A DNA stretch of 64,000 nucleotides. Source: Desulfuromonadales bacterium (GTDB taxonomy: Bacteria > Desulfobacterota > Desulfuromonadia > Geobacterales > Pseudopelobacteraceae). Of the stretch, positions 17,055 through 25,356 are shown one piece after another. Below the pieces are notes generated by a model. It was not told the origin of the DNA. It saw only the letters and a program-made list of their open reading frames with translations, and did not search any database. The stretch spans positions 1 through 64,000 of the forward strand of contig JAENWA010000032.1 in the NCBI GenBank assembly GCA_016650295.1, given 5' to 3'. How positions within the stretch are numbered: position 1 is the stretch's first letter; each line of letters opens with the position of its first letter. Position numbers and translations under genes: made by a program.

Positions 17055-17306
17055 AGCGGCAATTGGTGCGAGTTTGATGCAGGTGAATATGAACTTTCAG
17101 CCAGAGAAGTCCGTTACTGGGTAGCCATGAACGTCCGCTACGACCCGGGCCAGTCGATCATACTGACCAGCCTCTGGGTGGCGCTGGCCGGGATGGTCAT
17201 TACCACCTTCGGCCGGATCAGAAAAAGCAACCGTCAGGGTAAGGGCATCGCAGCGTTAAACAAATTGACAGAACAGACAGGAATTAACCTAAAATTTAAT
17301 TCTTGA
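17055..17306 (+). pseudogene. ResB-like cytochrome c biogenesis protein, C-terminal remnant
   Basis: This frame is open from 17055 to a TGA at 17304. It encodes AREVRYWVAMNVRYDPGQSI followed by ILTSLWVALAGMVITTFGRI. That resembles the last part of ResB, where a YYxGLQVxxDPG-type segment precedes the final membrane helix. A stop at 17052 and no plausible start leave only about 80 codons, whereas ResB is 400 or more. An adjacent frame (about 16890-17140) is also free of stops, suggesting a frameshift in a decaying gene. The intact CcsA gene, ResB's usual partner, follows. The rest of 16860-17054 shows nothing recognisable. Confidence 0.5.
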
Positions 17307-17391
17307 GCTCATGAGTCAACTTCAAATGTATTTTGAATGCCGCTTGATTTCATGTAGGATATAAAATTAAATCATTTTACGGAGGTACCCA

Positions 17392-18219
17392 ATGAAACCT
17401 GAATTAACCTGCTTCTGGATCGCCGTAACCCTGTATGGGGTGAGCACATTCAGTTATCTCTTCGGCCTGATCGCCCGGCAGGACAAACTCTTCACTGTCG
17501 GCCTGTTCAGCGCCCTGGCCGGCTTTTTCCCCCATGTTGCCGTCATCGCCCTGCGCTGGTCGGCCACCGGTATCAGCCCTTTTATATCAATTTCCGAATC
17601 AATCACGCTGGGCGTCTTCATGACGGTCCTGCTTTTCCTGATACTCCAGTTCAGCACAAAAAAGGTGCGGCCGCTGGGTGTACTGGTCATGCCGGTCGCG
17701 TTTGTTCTCATGGGCTGGGCCGGGACGCTTATCAAAGAGGTGGCTGCCACCCTTGCCCCGGCCTTGCAGAGCGGCTGGATCTGGGTGCATATCGTCGGAG
17801 CCACAACCGGATTCGCGTCGGTTCTGATCGCGGCGGGGTTGGGGCTGCTCTATCTGCTCAAGGAGAAGAAATCCGGCGGCATCTATGACAAACTACCGGA
17901 TTTGCAGGACATAGACAATTTATCGTATCGTTTTGTCGCTGCCGGCTTCATCATGTATGGCTTGATGATCGTGTCCGGCTGTTTCTGGGCCAACCAGGTA
18001 AAAGGTACTTACTGGAACTGGGACCCAGTTGAGGTCTGGTCGCTGGTATCCTGGCTGATCTACGGCATCTACCTGCACCTGCGGGTTACGTTCGGCTGGC
18101 GGGGAAGAAAGCTGGCTATCTATGCCCTCTTTGCCCTGGCCGCTATGATCGTCAGTTACTGGGGAATCCCGTTTTCCGTGGAGACGTTCCATTCCGGGTT
18201 CCGTATTGAACACAACTGA
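17392..18219 (+). CDS. ccsA: Cytochrome c biogenesis protein CcsA/ResC family
   Basis: This 275-residue membrane protein has about eight hydrophobic segments. The tryptophan-rich haem-handling motif GTYWNWDPVEVWSLVSW lies at about residues 204-220, and further His residues (FPHVA, WVHIVG) fit haem ligands. System II proteins of this type carry haem across the membrane for attachment to apocytochromes. GGAGG sits before the ATG, and a possible -35/-10 (TTGAAT, TAGGAT) lies about 50 bases upstream. Only a fragment of the usual ResB partner remains upstream. Confidence 0.88.
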   Translation: MKPELTCFWIAVTLYGVSTFSYLFGLIARQDKLFTVGLFSALAGFFPHVAVIALRWSATGISPFISISESITLGVFMTVLLFLILQFSTKKVRPLGVLVMPVAFVLMGWAGTLIKEVAATLAPALQSGWIWVHIVGATTGFASVLIAAGLGLLYLLKEKKSGGIYDKLPDLQDIDNLSYRFVAAGFIMYGLMIVSGCFWANQVKGTYWNWDPVEVWSLVSWLIYGIYLHLRVTFGWRGRKLAIYALFALAAMIVSYWGIPFSVETFHSGFRIEHN

Positions 18220-18257
18220 TCGCTGAATTCATTGAAAACTGAGAGCAGAGAGTTACC

Positions 18258-19595
18258 ATGAAACTATGCATCATCTTCCCGCCTCTGCCTTTTGGCTGGA
18301 CGCCGGTAGCCCCGCCGATTCTCGAGTACCTCGCCGCGCTTTCGCGTAAAGCCGATCCGGCCATCGAGCTTCAGCTGATCAGCGGCAGCGCCACACCGGA
18401 CGCCTTTAAAACAGTGGAGTGCGACCTGGCCGCCATCAGCATCCTGACGCCGACCGCCGTCTCCGGCTACCGGATTGCCGACAGCCTCCGGGCGCGGGGC
18501 ATCAAGGTCGTCTTCGGCGGCATGCACGCCTCCGCCATGCCGGAAGAAGCCAAAAGGCATGGCGACGCCGTCGTAATCGGCGAAGCCGAATCGGTCTGGC
18601 CGGAAGTACTGCGTGATTTCCAGTCGGGCCAGCTGAAACCGTATTACAAGGGTGAACAGATCGAACTCAACGACATGCCCACCCCGCTCTACGGCATGCT
18701 GCAGGACAATCACAAATTCCGGATCGTCAACACCTCGCGCGGCTGCCCGTTCAACTGCACCTTCTGTTCGGTAAAACCTTTTTTCGGCGCAAAAATCCGC
18801 TTTCGTCCCATAGACGACGTCGTGCGCGACGTCGCCGCCATCCCTGAAAAGATGTACGAAATCGGCGACGAGAACATCTGGTGGACCGGCCAGACACAAC
18901 GCGCCATAGACCTCTTCACGGCACTCAAGGGCAGCCGCAAGAAATGGATGGGTTTCGGCAGCCTCGGTCCGGTCCTGTCGCCGGATGGCTCACGCATGCT
19001 GAACGCTGCCCGGGAAGGGGGGCTGTTATCCGTGTGGGTCGGCTGGGATGCCATTTCTGACAAGAGCCTGAAGGCCTATAACGCCAATGGTAAAATCGGT
19101 GTTGACCGTGAAAAGGCGGTGCGCACGCTCAAAGATCATGGTATAGATGTATCGCTGTTTTACATGCTCGGCTCCCGGGAAGACACCCTGGATGATTTCA
19201 AACGTGCCATAGAGGTAGCCGACCGTCTGGGAGTAAGCATGCACCCCTCACTGGTAGTACCCTATCCGGGAACCATCCTTTCCAAACAGTACGAACCGTA
19301 TATTTACAAGGGACTCGGCTGGGAGTACTACAACGGCTCCTATGCATTGTTCGAGCATCCTGAACCGGGCATGAGTCCTGAAGTCCGCGAAGAACAGTTT
19401 TACATCAGCCTGCTTGAACAACTGAGCCTGCCGAGGGTATTACGGCATATGCTCAAGGTCCCGCTGGCCGGTTTTCCCTATGCCCACATACTGTCACTCA
19501 TGTCCCAGCTTCCGGTCCGGACCGGCGTGAAGATCGCGTATGAGCAGTGGAAAATTAACAAGCAATCGGTGAGTGAAAAAAGGATCATCAGGTAA
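18258..19595 (+). CDS. Cobalamin-binding-domain radical SAM protein (first)
   Basis: This 445-residue protein has an N-terminal cobalamin-binding-like domain (LCIIFPPLPFGWTP, FGGMHASAMPEEAKRHGDA, VVIGEAESVW) and a radical SAM core. The cluster cysteines are in RGCPFNCTFCS (C163, C167, C170). The B12 domain lacks an obvious DxHxxG, as in most proteins of this superfamily. The substrate is unknown; relatives methylate or rearrange unactivated carbons. It follows ccsA by 38 bases and precedes the LuxE-like gene by 207 bases, a gap with no gene. Confidence 0.85.
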   Translation: MKLCIIFPPLPFGWTPVAPPILEYLAALSRKADPAIELQLISGSATPDAFKTVECDLAAISILTPTAVSGYRIADSLRARGIKVVFGGMHASAMPEEAKRHGDAVVIGEAESVWPEVLRDFQSGQLKPYYKGEQIELNDMPTPLYGMLQDNHKFRIVNTSRGCPFNCTFCSVKPFFGAKIRFRPIDDVVRDVAAIPEKMYEIGDENIWWTGQTQRAIDLFTALKGSRKKWMGFGSLGPVLSPDGSRMLNAAREGGLLSVWVGWDAISDKSLKAYNANGKIGVDREKAVRTLKDHGIDVSLFYMLGSREDTLDDFKRAIEVADRLGVSMHPSLVVPYPGTILSKQYEPYIYKGLGWEYYNGSYALFEHPEPGMSPEVREEQFYISLLEQLSLPRVLRHMLKVPLAGFPYAHILSLMSQLPVRTGVKIAYEQWKINKQSVSEKRIIR

Positions 19596-19802
19596 TCGAG
19601 CGTGAAAGTGCTTATAATGTGTCATGAGGTGCTAAAGGTGCTTGTTTGTTGAGCAATTGTCCGGTGAATTGACGGAACATGAAGAATTTGGTTCCTGTAA
19701 TATAATGATATTATTATAGGAATTGGAAGCCTGTTTGTGGCAGATAGTTTGTATGGATTTTCCCCACCCTGTCGATAAAATAAACCTAGATCAAGGAGTA
19801 TT

Positions 19803-21284
19803 ATGTCTGTCATTGATAGTGAAAGCCATCGGCTTACCGAAGACATCCTCGGTTTCATTGAGGCAGGCGTTGACGCCGAGCTTCCCAGCTTTAACGACTA
19901 CTCCCTTCGACTGTTCTCCCTGCAATACGACAATAACACCCTCTTCCGGGAATTTTGCGACGCCAAGCAGGTTCGGCCGGGAGACATTGATCGATGGGAA
20001 GATGTTCCGATGGTATATAACGACGTCTTCAAAACTCACCTGGTGGCCTCCTTTCCGCTGGAGCAGTCTGTAATGTCCTGCTTGACCGGTGGCACCACCA
20101 GCATCACTCAGCGGGGGCGCATCTTCCGGGACGAAGACGGCAAACGCCTCGTATTCGCCGCTAACAAAATGATGACCGGAGCTTACCTCTTCCCCGACTT
20201 CGAGGAAGGGCGACGCTGCCGGATTCTGATTCTGGCCCCCAGTCCCGAGTTGGCGCCCTCCATGGGAATGGCCATTGGAATGGATCAGACACGCCGGGCC
20301 TTCGGCACGGACAACAGCATGTTCCTGTTGGGCAAGACCGGCATTGACATAAAGAACCTCCTCAAAGCCCTGCGCGAATCCGAGGCCAGCGGCGTTCCGG
20401 TAGCGCTGATCGGTGCGACATCCGCCTATGTCTATTTCTTTCAGGCCTGCCGCAGGAAGAAAATTAAGTTCCACCTCCCTCCCGGCAGCCGCATCTGTGA
20501 CGGTGGGGGGTATCGCGGGAGGTTCGGCCCGGTCAGCCGCGAAGACTACTATGCCATGGTACAGGAGATCCTGGGCATACCTGAGACCCACTGTGTCAAC
20601 GTGCTCGGCGAAGCAGAAACAGCGACCAACCTGTTCGACGACGCCCTGCGCCGCCACGTCAAGGGTCTTCCTCCGCGCAAGCGTACCCGACCGGTCCCGC
20701 CCTGGTCACGTGTACTGGCCATGAGCATCGACGACCTGAAACCTCTGCCGGACGGGGAGGTTGGTCTGCTTGCGCACTGGGATCTGGCCAACGTACCGAC
20801 CGTACTGTCCGTGATCACCGATAACCTGGGCTACACCACCGATGGCGGCACCGGCTGCGAGATGGTGGGCCGCGCCAAGATCGAGAACGGCAAAGTTTCG
20901 CCGCTGCCTGATGAAACCCCGGCCAGCCCGATGGGCGACTCGGCCATCTTCCGCATGCTGGAGACCTACACCAACTTTTCCATCGACTTCAAGATGATGG
21001 TTGCCAAGGACCCGAAAATCGCGCCAAGTGTGCGCGAGGAGATCGAAGCCAGACCGGGATCGGTCGCCTCATGCCCGCAGGTCGTGGACGAAATCCTTGT
21101 GGCCCAGGCCGATCAGGAAGCCGCCAAATTGCGGGATGACTCCCTGAACACCTTCAGGGACCAGACCGATCGTCCGCTTGAGTGGTACAAGGCCGAAGAG
21201 GATAAACAGGTGCTCATGGACCATCCGGCCGGACTAAAGTCGGAAAAACCGGTGGCAAACGAAGGCAGGCAGAAAGACAGTTGA
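19803..21284 (+). CDS. LuxE-like acyl-protein synthetase / acyl-adenylating enzyme
   Basis: This 493-residue protein resembles LuxE-type synthetases, which activate a fatty acid as acyl-AMP and pass it to a protein or CoA. The phosphate-binding loop is SCLTGGTTSITQRG. A conserved stretch HCVNVLGEAETATNLF and a later LLAHWDLANVPTVLSVITDN and LGYTTDG also fit. It is longer than classical LuxE (about 370 residues). AAGGAG supports the ATG at 19803. It sits between two cobalamin-type radical SAM genes on the same strand, which suggests a shared pathway modifying an acyl chain or lipid; that is inference. Confidence 0.72.
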   Translation: MSVIDSESHRLTEDILGFIEAGVDAELPSFNDYSLRLFSLQYDNNTLFREFCDAKQVRPGDIDRWEDVPMVYNDVFKTHLVASFPLEQSVMSCLTGGTTSITQRGRIFRDEDGKRLVFAANKMMTGAYLFPDFEEGRRCRILILAPSPELAPSMGMAIGMDQTRRAFGTDNSMFLLGKTGIDIKNLLKALRESEASGVPVALIGATSAYVYFFQACRRKKIKFHLPPGSRICDGGGYRGRFGPVSREDYYAMVQEILGIPETHCVNVLGEAETATNLFDDALRRHVKGLPPRKRTRPVPPWSRVLAMSIDDLKPLPDGEVGLLAHWDLANVPTVLSVITDNLGYTTDGGTGCEMVGRAKIENGKVSPLPDETPASPMGDSAIFRMLETYTNFSIDFKMMVAKDPKIAPSVREEIEARPGSVASCPQVVDEILVAQADQEAAKLRDDSLNTFRDQTDRPLEWYKAEEDKQVLMDHPAGLKSEKPVANEGRQKDS

Positions 21285-21325
21285 CAGCCGATACCTGATA
21301 GCGGCAGCTGACTCAAGGAAAATCC

Positions 21326-22834
21326 ATGACCATACAACGTGTAGCGCTCATCACGCCGCCCTACCATTCCGGCGTTGTCGAATCGGCCGGAACCTGGCTG
21401 AACGTCGGTTTTGTGTATATTGCCGGTGCGTTGCGTGCTGCGGGCTACGAAGTCGATTACTATGATGCCATGTCGCTGTGGCACAAATGGCCCGAGATAG
21501 AAACCCGCATTCGGGACTTCAACCCGGACGTAGTCGCAACCACCTCGTTCACCGCCTCCATCGTCCACGCGCTGGAACTGACGGCCCTGGCCAAGAAGAT
21601 AAACCCAGGCATCGTCACAGTCCACGGCAACGTCCACGCCACCTTCTGCTTTGAGGAGATCCTCAAGGAAGAACACGACACCGTCGACTTCATCGTGCGC
21701 GGCGAAGGGGAAGTTACCCTGGTCTCCCTGCTTGACTGCCTCAACGCCGGGGGAGACCCGGCCCGGGTTCCCGGCCTGGCCTTCCACCGCAGCGGGGCCG
21801 TAGTCGTCACCCCCAAAGCCCCCTACATCCACGACCTCGACGCCCTGCCCCTGGCCTGGGATCTGGTAGAATGGCCTATTTACAGCTACCGGGCCAAGAA
21901 CAACGCCCGCCTGGCCATCGTCTCCTCCTCGCGCGGCTGTATGGAGAGATGCTCCTTCTGTTCCCAGCAGCTCTTCTGGTCCCAATCCTGGCGCGCCCGC
22001 AGCCCAGAGAACTTCATCGCCGAACTGGAACTGCTCCACAACACCTACGGAGTCGAAGTCGCCATGCTGTCCGATGAAATCCCGACCTTTGACCGGGAAC
22101 GCTGGGTCAGGATCCTCGACCTGATGATCGAACGCAAGGTAGGGGTCAAACTCCTCCTGGAAACCAGGGTAGACGACATCCTGCGTGATGCCGATATCAT
22201 GGACAAATACCGGGAAGCCGGGGTCGAGCACATCTACGTCGGCGTCGAAGCCGGTGATCAGGCCACGCTCGACCTCTTCAACAAGAACACCAAGGTCGAG
22301 CAGTCCAAAATGGCCATCGACATCATCAACAACGCCGACATCGTCTCCGAGACCTCTTTTGTGCTGGGGATGCCCGACGACACCCCGGAATCAATAGCAA
22401 AAATTGTCGAACTGGCCAAACACTACAACCCGGACATGGGCTTCTTCCTGGCCATAGCCCCCTGGCCCTACGCCGAGCTCTATCCTGAACTGGAACCGTA
22501 CGTAGCCACCAAGGATTACCGCAAGTACAACCTGGTGGAACCGGTCGTCAAACCGAAGAACATGACCCTTGAAGAACTGGAGCAAGAGCTGGGTAAAGCA
22601 TCCCAGAAGTTCTTCATGCACAAATTCCAGCACCTGCACGAGCTCACCCCCTGGAAGCAGGAATTCATGTTATCGGTCCTGGACCTGCTGATCAACCATT
22701 CCTACCTGGCCGGTCAGATGAAAGCGGCCATGAAAGAGGGGGGAAAAGAAATGCCACTCGAGGTGATTGAACTCCTCAGGAGCGTCAAGGGACACGGCCA
22801 GGGGACGCCCCATACCTTGGCCCCGATACCCTAG
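21326..22834 (+). CDS. Cobalamin-binding-domain radical SAM protein (second)
   Basis: This 502-residue protein has an N-terminal B12-binding-like domain (RVALITPPYHSG, GFVYIAGALRAAGYEVDYYD, VHGNVHATF, VRGEGEVTLVSLL). The radical SAM core has SSRGCMERCSFCSQ (C205, C209, C212). The barrel carries GVEHIYVGVEAGDQATLDLF and ETSFVLGMPDDTPESI. It belongs to the BchE-like group, whose members include methylases and cyclases; the substrate is not known. It starts 41 bases after the LuxE-like gene and differs clearly from the radical SAM protein at 18258, so it is not a recent duplicate. Confidence 0.86.
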   Translation: MTIQRVALITPPYHSGVVESAGTWLNVGFVYIAGALRAAGYEVDYYDAMSLWHKWPEIETRIRDFNPDVVATTSFTASIVHALELTALAKKINPGIVTVHGNVHATFCFEEILKEEHDTVDFIVRGEGEVTLVSLLDCLNAGGDPARVPGLAFHRSGAVVVTPKAPYIHDLDALPLAWDLVEWPIYSYRAKNNARLAIVSSSRGCMERCSFCSQQLFWSQSWRARSPENFIAELELLHNTYGVEVAMLSDEIPTFDRERWVRILDLMIERKVGVKLLLETRVDDILRDADIMDKYREAGVEHIYVGVEAGDQATLDLFNKNTKVEQSKMAIDIINNADIVSETSFVLGMPDDTPESIAKIVELAKHYNPDMGFFLAIAPWPYAELYPELEPYVATKDYRKYNLVEPVVKPKNMTLEELEQELGKASQKFFMHKFQHLHELTPWKQEFMLSVLDLLINHSYLAGQMKAAMKEGGKEMPLEVIELLRSVKGHGQGTPHTLAPIP

Positions 22835-22870
22835 CAACAGAGAAGGTGCAGCATTGATAAGAGGAGAATC

Positions 22871-23221
22871 ATGAATCTGAAGAAAATCTTCGTAGTGCTG
22901 AACGGTTTTGTGCATGATTTTGCTTCCGGCATCTGGCTGGCCGCCGTTGCCGCCATCGGCATGCTGCATGGCGCCCACCTTCGCGAGCCGACGCTGACAG
23001 CGGTCATCAACCCGCTGGAACGGCACTTCTTCTGGTGGAGCGTGGCTGCCATGCTGGTCATCCTGGCCACCGGCGCCGGTCGTACCTTTACCTACGTCGA
23101 TAACTGGTACGGCGCCGATGCCGAGCGGGTGCGCCGCCGCATGCTGATCATCAAGCACGTGCTTCTCCTGGCCGTTTTCGCTCTCGGCTACTGGTACGTC
23201 GTGGCACGCGTGTTCCATTAA
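22871..23221 (+). CDS. Small membrane protein with conserved-looking histidines
   Basis: This 116-residue protein has three hydrophobic segments (FASGIWLAAVAAIGMLHG, FFWWSVAAMLVILATGAG, HVLLLAVFALGYWYVVA). His residues sit next to or inside them (H15, H28, H32, H47, H95, H116). The pattern recalls small CopD-like or haem-binding membrane proteins, but I do not recognise a named family. GAGGAG precedes the ATG. It is the last gene of the radical SAM/LuxE group, 36 bases after the second radical SAM gene, and converges on mog. Confidence 0.65.
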   Translation: MNLKKIFVVLNGFVHDFASGIWLAAVAAIGMLHGAHLREPTLTAVINPLERHFFWWSVAAMLVILATGAGRTFTYVDNWYGADAERVRRRMLIIKHVLLLAVFALGYWYVVARVFH

Positions 23222-23245
23222 TGCCGGACAAACGAATTCTGTCGG

Positions 23246-23752
23246 CTACCTGTCAAACCGCCCCGCGCAATCCTCCTGCCCGCCGCGAATCTTCTCCACC
23301 CCGTGACCGACTACCGGCCAGACCGCCGCCAGATTCTCGACTGCTCCCTTGGGGCTGCCCGGCAGATTGATGATCAGCGACTTGTTGCGGATACCGGCCA
23401 CGGCCCGCGACAGGGCCGCCATGGGGGTGATCTTCAGGCTCTCCAGGCGCATCAGCTCACCGATGCCGGGGATCATCCGGCCGCAGACCTGCGCCGTAGC
23501 CTCGGGGGTCACATCCCGGGGCGAGACCCCTGTGCCGCCGGTGGTCAGGATCAGGTCGGCGATGTCACGGTCAGCCCAATCGGCCAGCACCTCTACAATC
23601 TGCTCAAATTCATCCGCGATGACCTGGGCATGCACCGTGCGTACGCCGCGCTCGGCCAGCCAGGACGACAGAGCCGGACCGCTCTCGTCGGTCCGTTCGC
23701 CCCGCGAGCCCTTGTCGGACAGGGTCAGGATTGCCGCTCTGATCTGGTTCAT
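23246..23752 (-). CDS. mog: Molybdopterin adenylyltransferase MogA/MoaB family
   Basis: This 168-residue protein activates molybdopterin with ATP before molybdate insertion. Seen: AILTLSDKGSRGERTDESGP, DLILTTGGTGVSPRDVTPEAT (the TGGTG nucleotide loop), and a C-terminal LIINLPGSPKGAVENL. It overlaps moaC by four bases and is the last gene of the dnaB-to-mog run. Molybdopterin synthesis fits the molybdoenzyme encoded at 55054. Confidence 0.92.
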   Translation of the reverse strand: MNQIRAAILTLSDKGSRGERTDESGPALSSWLAERGVRTVHAQVIADEFEQIVEVLADWADRDIADLILTTGGTGVSPRDVTPEATAQVCGRMIPGIGELMRLESLKITPMAALSRAVAGIRNKSLIINLPGSPKGAVENLAAVWPVVGHGVEKIRGGQEDCAGRFDR

Positions 23753-24231
23753 ACATGCTCCTCCCGCCGATAGATGCCACTCTTGCCGCCTTCCTTGAAC
23801 AGCAGCCTGATGTCACCAATGCTGATCGACTTGTCACTTCCCTTGCACATATCATAGATCGTCAGGGCCGCCAGAGCCGCGCCGGTCATGGCTTCCATCT
23901 CGACCCCGGTCCGCTCGAAGGCTCGCACCGTGCATTTCACGGAGATGCAGCCGGCAGGCTGGTCCTGCTCAAAATTCACCGCCACGTGGTGGATGGCCAG
24001 CGGATGCGAGAGCGGAATCAGCTCCGGCGTCCGTTTGGCGGCCTGGATGCCGGCCAGCCGCGCCACCCCCAGCACATCCCCCTTGGCCACGCCGCCGCTG
24101 TTGATGGCCGCCAGCAGTTTCGGGGACATATGCACAAGAGCTTCGGCAATGGCGGTGCGCAGAGTGGGCTGCTTGGCGGAAACATCCACCATCACCGCAT
24201 TGCCTTGTTCATCAAAATGATTAAAGTTCAT
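23749..24231 (-). CDS. moaC: Cyclic pyranopterin monophosphate synthase MoaC
   Basis: This 160-residue protein forms cPMP in molybdenum cofactor synthesis. Family marks: AVMVDVSAKQPTLRTAIAEA, LIPLSHPLAIHHVAVNFE with the catalytic region, and the ending FERTGVEMEAMTGAALAALT, MCKGSDKSISI, LLFKEGGKSGIYR. The start at 24231 (MNFNHFDEQGNA) is chosen because GGAGG lies seven bases before it; a reading from 24252 overlaps pilT and has no such site. It lies 17 bases after pilT. Confidence 0.94.
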   Translation of the reverse strand: MNFNHFDEQGNAVMVDVSAKQPTLRTAIAEALVHMSPKLLAAINSGGVAKGDVLGVARLAGIQAAKRTPELIPLSHPLAIHHVAVNFEQDQPAGCISVKCTVRAFERTGVEMEAMTGAALAALTIYDMCKGSDKSISIGDIRLLFKEGGKSGIYRREEHV

Positions 24232-24248
24232 AGTCTCACCTCCGCCTG

Positions 24249-25340
24249 TCAATGTCCCAAGCCCACCCCGCCGGCGGCGGCGTTCTGAGGCAGGTACTGT
24301 TCAAACTGCTTCTTGTCGATGGAGCAGCGATAGGCCTCTTCCGGGTTGACCTTCTTGGTCTTCAGCAGGTCCAGCAGATGCTGATCCATCAACTGCATGC
24401 CGTCCTTCTTGGCGGTCTGGATGATGGAGGGGATCTGGAAGGTCTTGCCCTCGCGGATCAGGTTGGCGATGGCCGGCGTGCCGACCATGATCTCCAGCGC
24501 CGGCACACGACCCTTGCCGTCAACGGTCTTGAGGAGCTGTTGACAGACCACCCCCTTCAGCGACTCGGACAGCATGGCCCGCACCTGCTCCTGCTGATCG
24601 GTGGGGAATACGTCGATGATGCGGTCGATGGTCTTGGCGGCGGTGTTGGTGTGCAGGGTGCCGAAGACCAGGTGCCCGGTCTCGGCGGCGCTCATGGCCA
24701 GCTGGATGGTCGTCAGGTCGCGCATCTCTCCCACCAGGATGATGTCCGGGTCCTCGCGCAGGGCCGCACGGAGGGCCGAGGCGAAGCTCTCGGTGTGCTC
24801 GCCGATCTGGCGCTGATTGAGCAGCGACTCCTTGTTCTCGTGGATGAACTCCAGCGGGTCCTCCAGGGTCAGGATGTGCTCCCTGCGGGTAGAGTTAATC
24901 AGATCGATCATGGCCGCCAGGGTGGTGGATTTGCCCGAACCGGTCGGCCCGGTCACCAGCACCAGTCCCTTTTTGTAGAGAGTCATGCGCCGAACCCCCT
25001 CCGGCAGGCCCAGTTCGTCGGCCGACAGGATCCGGGTCGGGATGATGCGGAAAACCGCTGCCACCCCGCGGTGGGTCATCAGGATGTTGCCGCGGAAACG
25101 GGCCAGATCCGGCACGGAATAGGCAAAATCCAGATCCTTTTTTTCCATGAAATGCGCCTTCTGCTTCTCATCCAGGATCTCCATCAGCACTACCATCAGC
25201 TCATCGTGTCCCAGCGACTTGAACTGCAGACGGGTCATCTCGCCATGCAGGCGGAAGATGGGCGGGTTGCCGGAAGAGAGGTGCAGGTCGGATGCCCCCT
25301 GTTCCTTCATCATCTTGAAAAGTGCATCTATCTTGGCCAT
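24249..25340 (-). CDS. pilT: Type IV pilus retraction ATPase PilT
   Basis: This 363-residue hexameric ATPase retracts type IV pili. Walker A GPTGSGKSTTLAAMIDLI lies at about 132-150, the Asp box near EDPLEFIH, and Walker B in REDPDIILVGEMRDLTTI. The His box HLVFGTLHTNTAAKTIDRI and the PilT-specific C-terminal AIRNLIRE-like segment (NLIREGKTFQIPS) are visible. It starts 16 bases after the stop of the degenerate PilB/GspE-like gene, so the two are probably co-transcribed. Confidence 0.94.
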   Translation of the reverse strand: MAKIDALFKMMKEQGASDLHLSSGNPPIFRLHGEMTRLQFKSLGHDELMVVLMEILDEKQKAHFMEKKDLDFAYSVPDLARFRGNILMTHRGVAAVFRIIPTRILSADELGLPEGVRRMTLYKKGLVLVTGPTGSGKSTTLAAMIDLINSTRREHILTLEDPLEFIHENKESLLNQRQIGEHTESFASALRAALREDPDIILVGEMRDLTTIQLAMSAAETGHLVFGTLHTNTAAKTIDRIIDVFPTDQQEQVRAMLSESLKGVVCQQLLKTVDGKGRVPALEIMVGTPAIANLIREGKTFQIPSIIQTAKKDGMQLMDQHLLDLLKTKKVNPEEAYRCSIDKKQFEQYLPQNAAAGGVGLGH

Positions 25341-25356
25341 GTTGGAGTACCTCGTG

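Noticed and set aside
19730-19760. Possible sigma-54 promoter ahead of the LuxE-like gene (TGGCAGATAGTTTGT)
   Set aside because: The -12 GC is GT and the match is incomplete. Spacing alone does not support it.
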